A stretch of 64,000 nt of DNA from an uncultured Propionibacteriaceae bacterium (GTDB lineage Bacteria > Actinomycetota > Actinomycetes > Propionibacteriales > Propionibacteriaceae), in NCBI GenBank assembly GCA_938012815.1, contig CALLVV010000001.1:8610-72609 (forward strand), read 5' to 3'. The notes below the pieces were generated by a model. That model saw nothing but the letters and a program-made list of their open reading frames with translations, did no database searches and had not been told where the DNA came from. This document shows positions 57,132 through 64,000 of this stretch, piece after piece (within the stretch, counting starts at the first letter, position 1; the number at the start of each line of letters is the position of its first letter). The position numbers and the translations under genes are program-made.

Positions 57132-58132
57132 GCTCGGCTCCTCTGGGTTCTGGATGGCTGAGGCTTTGCGATGACAGTGGAAGCCTCCGTCAGTTCGAGG
57201 AAAGCTTCCTCAAGGCTCTTGCGTCGAAGTTCGACTCGGGCAATGCGCACTCCGGCGGTGACGAGTTGGCTCACGGCCTCAGCGATCAGGTCATCGCTCA
57301 GGAGTGGCAGACTGATCTCGTTTCCCGCAATCTGTGGCTGCAGTCCCAGTGCTTTGAGATGAGCGGCGGCGGCGTTGACTGGAGCGGTCTTCAGCACAAG
57401 ATGCCCTTGGTCGCGCAGGTTCTCCAAGGTGCCCTGGTAGCGGAGATGGCCTGCCTGGATGATCCCGACCACATCAGCCATCTGTTCGATCTCCGACAGC
57501 AGATGGGATGAGACCATGACGGTGATGCCGCGCTCGCGTGCAAGGTTGATGATCAGGGAACGGATCTCGGCCACTCCGGCAGGGTCAAGGCCGTTGGTCG
57601 GTTCATCCAGCAGCAACAACTCGGGATCAGAGATCAGTGCCATCGCGATGCCGAGGCGTTGTTTCATGCCCAAGGAGTACTGGCGGGCTGGTTTTTCGGC
57701 GCTGTTGGTGAGATCGACGATGTCAAGTGCTGCCTCGACGGACTCTTTGGGGCAGGACAGATAGTCGGCCACAAGGCGTAGATTCTGAACCCCGCTGAGA
57801 TGCGGGTAGAAGGCGGGGCCTTCAATGAGGGAGCCGATCCTGGGCAGGATCTCTGCCTTGCTGGAAGGCAGGTCGCGACCGAAGATGCGGATCTCACCGC
57901 TGGTTGGCTTGGTCAGTCCCAAGAGCATCTTCATGGTGGTGGACTTACCCGCGCCATTCGGGCCCAGGAAACCATAGATCCTACCCTGTGGAATAGCGAT
58001 ATTGAGGTTGCTGACCACGGTTTGGTTTCCGTACTTTTTGGTGATCCCTTGGGTTTTGATGGCGAATGGAGGTGTTTGAGAATCAGCCGCTGAAGCAATA
58101 CTCGCTGAACTCTGTGAAATTTGAGCGAACAT
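57128..58132 (-). CDS. lanF: Lantibiotic immunity ABC transporter ATPase (LanF-like)
   Basis: An ATPase of about 334 aa with Walker A GPNGAGKSTTMKMLLGL, signature YSLGMKQRLGIAMAL, Walker B LLLLDEPTNGLD and H-loop VMVSSHLLSEIE, followed by a DUF4162-like C-terminus. AAGGAG lies nine bases before ATG 58132; a GTG at 58135 is adjacent. It energises LanE/LanG to expel the lantibiotic from the producer membrane. It is separated from the precursor gene by a strong hairpin. Confidence 0.9.
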   Translation of the reverse strand: MFAQISQSSASIASAADSQTPPFAIKTQGITKKYGNQTVVSNLNIAIPQGRIYGFLGPNGAGKSTTMKMLLGLTKPTSGEIRIFGRDLPSSKAEILPRIGSLIEGPAFYPHLSGVQNLRLVADYLSCPKESVEAALDIVDLTNSAEKPARQYSLGMKQRLGIAMALISDPELLLLDEPTNGLDPAGVAEIRSLIINLARERGITVMVSSHLLSEIEQMADVVGIIQAGHLRYQGTLENLRDQGHLVLKTAPVNAAAAHLKALGLQPQIAGNEISLPLLSDDLIAEAVSQLVTAGVRIARVELRRKSLEEAFLELTEASTVIAKPQPSRTQRSRA

Positions 58133-58190
58133 CACGTGATGCTCCTTTGATGTGTAGCGGGGTCCCGGCTCTAATCTGACTTAATTGAGG

Positions 58191-58231
58191 CCTTGGGGGC
58201 CAGGAACGCAGTGTGGCCCTAACCCCCAAGG
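58191..58231 (-). terminator. Attenuator-like hairpin between lanA and lanF
   Basis: The 9-bp arms CCTTGGGGG and CCCCCAAGG start 12 bases beyond the lanA stop and lie 59 bases ahead of lanF. No T-run follows, so partial read-through or mRNA 3'-end protection of the lanA message is likelier than full termination. Confidence 0.5.
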
Positions 58232-58242
58232 ATGACCATTAC

Positions 58243-58398
58243 TCAGCAGCAGCCCCACCAGCGTCCAAGAGTGCCCGTGTTGCAGTCGAGGGTCAAGGTG
58301 CAGACAACTCCACATCCTGCGCCCAGCAGGTCCTCGATCTCGGCGTCGCTCATCTCGGCGAGGTCGTCGATGATCTCTTCGTTGTACCTCTTGTACAT
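58243..58398 (-). CDS. lanA: Class II lanthipeptide precursor (mersacidin/actagardine-like)
   Basis: A 51-aa precursor from ATG 58398, with AAGGAG ten bases ahead. The leader MYKRYNEEIIDDLAEMSD is acidic and ends in IEDLLGA, a GA/GG-type cleavage site for the C39 peptidase. The core of about 24 residues is GCGVVCTLTLDCNTG followed by TLGRWWGCC. The CTLTxxC segment matches the lipid II-binding ring of mersacidin and actagardine (CTLTxEC), with Asp for Glu. There are four Thr, five Cys and no Ser, so only methyllanthionines can form and at least one Cys stays unpaired or forms a disulfide. It is first in the lanAFEGMT cluster. The long in-frame extension to 58497 is not needed. Confidence 0.9.
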   Translation of the reverse strand: MYKRYNEEIIDDLAEMSDAEIEDLLGAGCGVVCTLTLDCNTGTLGRWWGCC

Positions 58399-58880
58399 TT
58401 CCTTCTCCTTTGAGGATTGGTTGATTTCTTGACACTTCTCGCGCGCTGAAGTTGTCTCTACGCTAAGTGCCCGGAAGTCATGGTGCAAGTACCTCAACCA
58501 AGCTTTCTAGAATAGTGGATGGGTTTCATGGCCAAAAGTGCATTCCTTCTCCCGTCGATTGGGTCGAGCGTGACTCGCAGAGATCGACGACATCACTTGT
58601 CGCTGGTGTGGCATGCCGATGAACCCCAGGCCAAGGAGAGGTTGGGATGTGCGGACCTGTCTCTTGGCTCAGGGCAAGGTGTGATGTTGGGAAGCCCGGT
58701 CTTGAGTGGCCATGGGTAGAGGTGTTCTTGGCGGCAGCGGACAGGGCGAAGAGGGTGTCTCAGCGTCTGCTGCCTGCGTCGGGGTGCCGGGCAAGAGCGG
58801 CGGGGGCGGCCGGTCGTTTGATTCAGGGTGTTACACGGCCAGACGTAATCTGTCCGCTACCCAGAACGACCCTCGCTGCG
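58399..58880. other. Intergenic region upstream of lanA
   Basis: About 480 bases between lanA and the gntR stop. It must carry the lanA promoter, the natural target of the response regulator. No convincing coding frame or transposase motif was found. The right boundary of the island is probably here. Confidence 0.5.
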
Positions 58881-59624
58881 TCAGGACGTGAACAGCGAGA
58901 AGTGGAAGGAGTACAGGCTCGGGCGGTAGACGTGCTGACCGAACTCGACCACCCGTCCGTCGGCGGCGTAGCCAGTGCGTTCCATGGTCAGCAGCGGTGC
59001 CCCCTCTTCCTCGCCCAGGTCCTCGGCCTCCTTTGCGCTCGCCCCGCGGGCGCCTATCACTTGGCGAGCGGAGGCCACCTCGATGCCGCGCGCCGCCAGA
59101 CAGCGGTAGAGGCCACTTTCGCCGAGTTCCTGCCAGGTCGGCGCGATGTCGAGGGGAAGGAGGTTCGTCATCAGCGCCAGGGGGTGGTCGTCGGCATAGC
59201 GGAGCCGACGCACCGCCAGCAGCCCCTCACCCCGGGCGATGCCGAGTTTCTCGGTCTCTTCCGGCGAGGCCTCGCGCACCTCGTAGGAGAGCACCCGCGT
59301 GGAGGGGGTGAACCCGGCCTCGGCGAGGTCGTCGTTCAGGGAGGACAGCTTCATGGGGCGGTGCACATGGGGCGGGGTGACGCGGGTGCCCACTCCACGG
59401 CGGCGCGTCAACAACCCCCGCGAAGCCAGCTCCTGCAACGCCCTGCGGGCCGTGGGGCGGGCCACGTCCAGGCGGGTTGCCATCGACACCTCGTCCTCGA
59501 TCATCGCTCCCGCGGGCAGGGCCCCGGACAGGATCGCGGTCTCGATCGGTTTCGCGATCTGCTGGTACAAGGGGACCTGGGAGTCGCGGTCCAGCGTGAT
59601 CTCCGGTTCGTAGGTCGGTTCCAT
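58881..59624 (-). CDS. GntR-family regulator (HutC/UTRA type), probable iol repressor
   Basis: A 247-aa protein. The N-terminal winged helix (SQVPLYQQIAKPIETAILSG, LDVARPTARRALQELASRGL) is followed by a UTRA ligand domain (LSSLNDDLAEAGFTPSTRVL, GLYRCLAARGIEVASARQVI, RTGYAADGRVVEFGQHVYR). It is divergent from iolCBD across about 210 bases, so it probably controls them in response to an inositol intermediate (inference). Confidence 0.88.
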   Translation of the reverse strand: MEPTYEPEITLDRDSQVPLYQQIAKPIETAILSGALPAGAMIEDEVSMATRLDVARPTARRALQELASRGLLTRRRGVGTRVTPPHVHRPMKLSSLNDDLAEAGFTPSTRVLSYEVREASPEETEKLGIARGEGLLAVRRLRYADDHPLALMTNLLPLDIAPTWQELGESGLYRCLAARGIEVASARQVIGARGASAKEAEDLGEEEGAPLLTMERTGYAADGRVVEFGQHVYRPSLYSFHFSLFTS

Positions 59625-59735
59625 GGTGCGTTCCTCGGGGCCGGAACAGGCTTTGTCCCGGCGTGGCGGGTAGGTGACGGTTTGAAGTGATCATACAAGC
59701 CGGAGGCCTGTTCATGGTGTAAGGAACGGAAAATA

Positions 59736-59779
59736 ATGTCCTGACATAGGTTGACTGCGATCCGTCGCGTGGGCAGACT
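59736..59779 (+). promoter_or_regulatory. iolCBD promoter with adjacent palindromic operator
   Basis: The palindrome ATGTC-CT-GACAT (59736-59747) sits just upstream of a -35-like TTGACT (59751-59756). A -10-like CAGACT lies 17 bases further on. Placement in the divergent gntR/iolC gap suggests the GntR protein binds here. Both calls are by eye. Confidence 0.4.
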
Positions 59780-59834
59780 GGAGCAATCCCCAGCGACCGT
59801 GAGGAGCCATCCCCGACATCAAGGAGTCATCATC

Positions 59835-60815
59835 GTGGATGAGCCGGTACTCGATGTCTGCACCATCGGCAGGTGCGGGGTCGACCTGTACCCGTTGGAG
59901 ATGAACACCCACCTGGAGGACGTCACCCGGTTCGGCAAGTTCCTCGGCGGCTCGTCCGCGAACGTGGCCGTCGCTGCGGCCCGCATGGGGCATTCCGTCG
60001 CCTGCGTCACCGGGGTGGGCGACGACCCCTTCGGCCGTTTCATCCGTTCCGAGCTGACCCGGTTGGGCGTGGATGCCCGGTATGTCGTGGTGAACCCGGA
60101 TTTCAACACCCCCGTCACCTTCTGTGAGGTCTTCCCGCCCGACAACTTCCCGTTGTTCTTCTACCGCCAGCCGACCACCCCCGACCTGGAGATCGGCGTC
60201 GACGACCTGCCCGACGAGGTGGCCACGGCCCGTATCCTGTGGCTGACCGTCAGCGGCCTGTCGGTGGAACCGTCGCGGTCGGCCAACCATGAGGCGCTGC
60301 GACGCCACCACGGCAACGGCATGAGCGTCCTGGACCTCGACTACCGGGCGCGTTTCTGGCCCAGTGAGCAGGAGGCGACGGCGCAGGTCCAGCGGGCCCT
60401 CGAACACGTCGACGTGGCGATCGGGAACCTGGAGGAGTGCCGGATCGCGGTCGGCGAGACCGACCCGGACGCCGCCGCCCTCGCGCTGCTGGAACGCGGG
60501 GTGGAGGTCGCCGTCGTGAAGCAGGGAACGATGGGAACCCTGGTGCGCACCGCGACGGAACGGGTTTACGTGCCCGTCACCAACGTCCAGGTCCGCAACG
60601 GGCTCGGCGCGGGCGACGGTTTCGGCGGGGCCGTGTGCCACGGCCTGCTGCAGGGCTGGGACCTGGCCAGGACGTTCGCCTTCGCGTCGGCGGCGGGTGC
60701 CATCGTCGCGTCGCGGCTGGAGTGCTCCACCGCCATGCCGCGTATCGACGAGGTGGAGCGCCTGATGGCGGCCAACCCGCAGGTCGTCCCGGTCGTCAGC
60801 AGAATCCGGCACTGA
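59835..60815 (+). CDS. iolC: 5-dehydro-2-deoxygluconokinase
   Basis: A protein of about 326 aa of the PfkB/ribokinase fold. The GTG at 59835 follows AAGGAG. FGKFLGGSSANVAVAAARMG is the N-terminal substrate-binding motif, and NGLGAGDGFGGAVCHGLLQG supplies the catalytic Asp and anion hole. It phosphorylates 2-deoxy-5-keto-gluconate in myo-inositol breakdown. It is first in the iolC-iolB-iolD operon. Confidence 0.92.
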   Translation: MDEPVLDVCTIGRCGVDLYPLEMNTHLEDVTRFGKFLGGSSANVAVAAARMGHSVACVTGVGDDPFGRFIRSELTRLGVDARYVVVNPDFNTPVTFCEVFPPDNFPLFFYRQPTTPDLEIGVDDLPDEVATARILWLTVSGLSVEPSRSANHEALRRHHGNGMSVLDLDYRARFWPSEQEATAQVQRALEHVDVAIGNLEECRIAVGETDPDAAALALLERGVEVAVVKQGTMGTLVRTATERVYVPVTNVQVRNGLGAGDGFGGAVCHGLLQGWDLARTFAFASAAGAIVASRLECSTAMPRIDEVERLMAANPQVVPVVSRIRH

Positions 60816-60825
60816 GGAGGAAAAC

Positions 60826-61698
60826 ATGGACAACGAAACCCACGTGATCAAGGCGGGAAGCACCGCCCACGGCCAGTTCGAGACCGACGTCAGCATCGAA
60901 CGCGCCGGTTGGCAGTGGAGCTCCATCCGCGTGCTGGCGCTGCCCGCGGGCGGATCGGAGACGATGACCTCCGGGGTCTCCGAGCTGCTGGTGCTGCCGC
61001 TGTCCGGGGGCTGCGCCGTCGAGGTGAACGGCGAAACCCACGTGTTGAACGGTCGCGAGGAGGTGTGGAGTGCCATCACCGACTACCTCTACATCCCGCG
61101 CGGGACCACGTTCACGGTCCGCAGCGAATCCGGGGGGCGGTTCGCGCTGCCCGCGGCGAAGGCCACCCGCGACCTGCCGGTGCGGTACTGCCCCGTCACC
61201 GAGGTGGTCACCACCCTGCGCGGCGCGGGTCCGTGTTCCCGCCAGGTCAACAACTACGCGCTCGGCAACGACCTCGAAACCTCCCACCTGCTGGCCTGCG
61301 AAGTGCTCACCCCGGGCGGCAACTGGTCCAGCTACCCGCCCCACAAGCACGACGAACACAACGAGGTGGAACGCATCCTCGAGGAGATCTACTACTACGA
61401 GGTGCGGCCGGGGCTGAACGGGTCTCCGGGGATGGCGTTGCAGCGCATCTACCCCTCGGGTCACGACATCGACGTGTGCGCCGAGGTGCACTCCCGCGAC
61501 GTGGTGACGATGCCGCACGGCTACCACGGACCGTCGGTGGCCGCTCCCGGATACGACCTCTACTACCTCAACGTCATGGCCGGGCCCGCCGAGGACTCCA
61601 CCTGGCTGATGACCGACGATCCCGCATACACCTGGATCCGTGACACCTGGGCCTCCCAGGACGTCGATCCCCGGCTCCCCATGACCCCTCTCAACTAA
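60826..61698 (+). CDS. iolB: 5-deoxy-glucuronate isomerase
   Basis: A 290-aa bicupin that converts 5-deoxy-glucuronate to 2-deoxy-5-keto-gluconate. The metal-site segment SYPPHKHDEHNEVERILEEI and the later MPHGYHGPSVAAPGYDLYYL are signature IolB stretches. GAGGAGG lies just before the ATG, ten bases after iolC. Confidence 0.94.
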   Translation: MDNETHVIKAGSTAHGQFETDVSIERAGWQWSSIRVLALPAGGSETMTSGVSELLVLPLSGGCAVEVNGETHVLNGREEVWSAITDYLYIPRGTTFTVRSESGGRFALPAAKATRDLPVRYCPVTEVVTTLRGAGPCSRQVNNYALGNDLETSHLLACEVLTPGGNWSSYPPHKHDEHNEVERILEEIYYYEVRPGLNGSPGMALQRIYPSGHDIDVCAEVHSRDVVTMPHGYHGPSVAAPGYDLYYLNVMAGPAEDSTWLMTDDPAYTWIRDTWASQDVDPRLPMTPLN

Positions 61699-61707
61699 GG
61701 AACCCCA

Positions 61708-63594
61708 GTGTCAACAGTGCGTCTCACCGTCGGGCAGGCGGTCGTCCGCTTCCTCGTCAACCAGTACACCGAACGCGACGGTATCGAGCGGCGTCTCATC
61801 GCCGGTGCCTTCGGCATCTTCGGGCACGGCAACGTCGCCGGGATCGGCCAGGCCCTGCTGCAGAACGATCTCGACCCCACCCCCGAGGGCGGGCGGATGC
61901 GCTACATCATGCCCCGCAACGAGCAGGGCATGGTGCACGCCGCCGCGGCCTACGCCAAGACCACGAATCGGTTGAGCACCTGGATGTGCACCTCCTCGAT
62001 CGGCCCCGGGTCGCTGAACATGGTCACGGGTGCGGCCCTGGCCACGACGAACCGGCTGCCGGTGCTGCTGTTCCCCTCCGACCAGTTCGCCACCCGTTTC
62101 CCCGACCCGGTGCTGCAGCAGGTCGAGGACCCGGTCTCGCCGATGACCGCCGCCACCGACTGCTTCCGTCCCGTCTCGCGGTTCTTCGACCGCATCGAAC
62201 GGCCCGAGCAGCTCATCCCGTCGCTGCTCGCCGGGCTGCGGGTGCTGACCGATCCGGTCGACACGGGCGCGGTGACCATCGCCCTGCCGCAGGATGTGCA
62301 GGCCGAGTCCTACGACTTCCCCGTCGAGTTCTTCGCGCGACGGGTCTGGCACGTGCGCCGCCCACCGGCCGAGGCCGCCGCCATCGAACGGGCCGCCGCG
62401 ATCATCCGGGACGCACGGAAACCCCTCGTCGTCGCGGGTGGCGGTGTGATCTACGCGGAGGCGTCGACGCAGCTGCGGGCCTTCGCGGACGCCACCGGGA
62501 TTCCCGTCTCCGACACCCAGGCGGGCAAGGGCGCGATCAACCACGACCACCCGGCCGCGGTCGGCGGGGTCGGGTCGACGGGCGCCGCCTCCGCCAACGC
62601 CCTGGCCGACGAGGCCGACGTCGTGATCGGCATCGGGACGCGCTACTCGGACTTCACCACCGCCTCCCACACCCAGTTCAAGAACCCGGATGTGAAGTTC
62701 GTCAACATCAACGTCGCCGCCTTCGACGCCGCCAAGCACAGCGCCGAGATGGTGGTCGGCGACGCGCGCGAGTCCCTGGAGGCGCTGACCGCGGCCCTCG
62801 ACGGGTACCGGGTCGGCGACGACTACACCGAACGCATCGCCGGCCTGAAGGCGGAGTGGGCGAAGGCCACGCACGAGTGCTACCACCGAGATCAGACCCC
62901 GCTGCCCGCGCAGACCGAGGTGTTCGGGGCGCTCAACGAGCTGATGGGCGACGGGGACGTCGTCATCAACGCCGCCGGTTCGATGCCCGGCGACCTCCAG
63001 TGCCTGTGGCAGGCCCCCACCCCGGAGCAGTACCACGTGGAGTACGCCTTCTCCTGCATGGGCTACGAGATCCCCGCGGCGATGGGTGTGAAACTGGCCA
63101 GGCCCGAGGCCGAGGTGGTTTCCATCGTCGGCGACGGCACCTACCAGATGCTGCCGATGGAGCTCGCGACCATCGTCCAGGAGAAGGTCAAGGTCATCTT
63201 CGTGCTGCTGCAGAACTACGGCTTCGCCTCCATCGGGGCGCTGTCGGAGAGCCACGGGTCGCAGCGTTTCGGCACCCGCTACCGCACCGGCGAGACCCCC
63301 CACAACGCCGACGGCGACCTGCTGCCCGTCGACATCGCCGCCAACGCGGAGTCGTGGGGCCTGAAGGTGCTGCGGGTCCACGGCATGGACGAGTTCCGCA
63401 GGGCCTACGCCGAGGCGGTGGCCTGCGAGGACCCGGTGATGATCCACATCGAAACCGACCTGTACGGCCCCAACCCGCCCGGCTCCAGCTGGTGGGACGT
63501 GCCGATCTCGGAGGTCTCGCGCATCGAGTCGACGCAACAGGCCCGCATCTGGTACGAGGGCAAGAAGGCCGACCAGCGCCACTACCTGCGCTGA
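61708..63594 (+). CDS. iolD: 3D-(3,5/4)-trihydroxycyclohexane-1,2-dione acylhydrolase
   Basis: A 628-aa ThDP-dependent enzyme that opens the ring of the diketone intermediate. The N-terminal pyrimidine-binding domain includes AGAFGIFGHGNVAGIGQAL and the catalytic Glu in MPRNEQGMVHAA. The C-terminal ThDP motif is IVGDGTYQMLP with QNYGFASIGAL. The GTG start follows AAGGAA. A long antisense frame is an artefact of GC content. It ends the iolCBD operon; iolA is not in the window. Confidence 0.95.
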   Translation: MSTVRLTVGQAVVRFLVNQYTERDGIERRLIAGAFGIFGHGNVAGIGQALLQNDLDPTPEGGRMRYIMPRNEQGMVHAAAAYAKTTNRLSTWMCTSSIGPGSLNMVTGAALATTNRLPVLLFPSDQFATRFPDPVLQQVEDPVSPMTAATDCFRPVSRFFDRIERPEQLIPSLLAGLRVLTDPVDTGAVTIALPQDVQAESYDFPVEFFARRVWHVRRPPAEAAAIERAAAIIRDARKPLVVAGGGVIYAEASTQLRAFADATGIPVSDTQAGKGAINHDHPAAVGGVGSTGAASANALADEADVVIGIGTRYSDFTTASHTQFKNPDVKFVNINVAAFDAAKHSAEMVVGDARESLEALTAALDGYRVGDDYTERIAGLKAEWAKATHECYHRDQTPLPAQTEVFGALNELMGDGDVVINAAGSMPGDLQCLWQAPTPEQYHVEYAFSCMGYEIPAAMGVKLARPEAEVVSIVGDGTYQMLPMELATIVQEKVKVIFVLLQNYGFASIGALSESHGSQRFGTRYRTGETPHNADGDLLPVDIAANAESWGLKVLRVHGMDEFRRAYAEAVACEDPVMIHIETDLYGPNPPGSSWWDVPISEVSRIESTQQARIWYEGKKADQRHYLR

Positions 63595-63603
63595 AACCTC
63601 TGC

Positions 63604-63631
63604 GGGGCCGCCCTGAAAGGAGGGCGGCCCC
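63604..63631 (+). terminator. Terminator of the iolCBD operon
   Basis: The perfect 11-bp arms GGGGCCGCCCT and AGGGCGGCCCC have a 6-base loop and lie nine bases past the iolD stop. Confidence 0.75.
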
Positions 63632-63781
63632 GGTGCTGTGTGTACGCCCACCGGGACCGGGGGAAATGGCCTGTGCGGAAACCATCGCGTCGTGCGGGGT
63701 AGGCATGACCCTCTCGATCGGTACAGTTGTGACATCAGACGTCTTCGATGTCAAAGTTGTAGTAGGTGAGAGGGGCGCTAC

Positions 63782-64000
63782 GTGGGTACCCATATGCAGT
63801 TGGAGCTTGGGGCTCAGCAGCGTGCGGCTGCTGTTGTTGTGCGGGCTGGTGATGAGGCCGAGGATGGCTTGTCGTTGTTGATGGATGTTGTATCCGAGCA
63901 TGCGTCTTTCATAGCTGGTCCCGCGGCGGAGGCTTTGGGTGATGTGGTGTCCGGGTGGGCGGATTCGTTGAGGGCTTTTACTGCTGATCTTCAGGGGTAT
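63782..64000 (+). CDS. WXG100/LXG-like protein N-terminus (cut by right edge)
   Basis: The GTG at 63782 is preceded by GAGAGGGG. The 73 visible residues (VGTHMQLELGAQQRAAAVVV, then DGLSLLMDVVSEHASF, GPAAEALGDVVSGWADSLRA) form a helix-turn-helix pattern with a Gly-Trp at the turn. This resembles the N-terminal domain of WXG100/ESX-type secreted proteins or toxins. Codon use (GTT, GCT, TTG) differs from the GC-rich iol genes next door, which suggests an acquired gene. The C-terminal domain, and so the function, lies outside the window. Confidence 0.55.
   Translation, partial: MGTHMQLELGAQQRAAAVVVRAGDEAEDGLSLLMDVVSEHASFIAGPAAEALGDVVSGWADSLRAFTADLQGY

Noticed and set aside
58519..58719. 66-codon frame upstream of lanA, considered as a second precursor or a transposase remnant
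   Set aside because: No leader-type acidic helix, no Cys-rich core and no transposase motif on either strand.
61711..63735. 674-codon frame antisense to iolD
   Set aside because: Composition is typical of the complement of a high-GC gene; iolD has complete ThDP motifs and a ribosome site.

Overview
The window is high-GC DNA (long Arg/Ala/Gly-rich shadow frames, GTG starts, GTGA/ATGA start-stop overlaps). Its content fits an actinobacterium of the Propionibacteriaceae type (Arachnia/Tessaracoccus-like, inferred): mycothiol biosynthesis (mshB), an acidic-tailed Lgt, TreYZ trehalose synthesis, a B12-controlled transporter and a myo-inositol catabolic locus. I saw no rRNA, tRNA or CRISPR array.

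Left arm (1-15 kb): an accessory, defence-island-like block. It holds three large paralogous repeat (HEAT-like) proteins, one cut by the left edge, plus a 3' fragment of a fourth. With them are a SWIM zinc-finger protein, a VapBC toxin-antitoxin pair, a low-GC YobI-like membrane P-loop NTPase, a pyrimidine-dimer glycosylase, and two short overlapping remnants that look like the end of an AAA ATPase gene and the start of a subtilase (S8) gene.

Middle (15-46 kb): mostly housekeeping genes. These are a membrane protein, a NADAR N-glycosidase, lgt, treY-treZ, a secreted SGNH hydrolase, the CCA-adding enzyme, a methyltransferase-ABC transporter operon, a btuCDF-type operon behind a cobalamin riboswitch, and mshB. 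A small cluster of paralogous four-helix membrane proteins follows, with one frameshifted copy and a 0.54-kb inverted-repeat-bounded element. Next come a GlgX/TreX debranching enzyme, a TetR regulator, an aldo/keto reductase, an SPFH protein with a ribbon-helix-helix partner, and the iolG/iolE-like/transaldolase group.

Right arm (46-64 kb): a lower-GC class II lanthipeptide island (lanA-F-E-G-M-T, then a previously unannotatable-size 53-aa secreted peptide gene, then a sensor kinase). The cognate-looking response regulator is separated from the kinase by about 1.4 kb of decayed IS3 and IS1634-family transposase genes. The island lies between iolG/iolE/transaldolase and gntR-iolCBD, so it appears to have split an inositol locus. 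The precursor peptide carries a CTLTxxC motif like mersacidin/actagardine lantibiotics, but with Asp in place of the usual Glu and no Ser in the core. The window ends in the start of a WXG100/LXG-like gene.

The strongest candidates for something undescribed are: (1) the SWIM plus tandem HEAT-like paralog array with its invading defence genes; (2) the new mersacidin/actagardine-type lantibiotic; (3) the small secreted Cys-containing peptide directly upstream of the histidine kinase, a candidate pheromone or immunity peptide.
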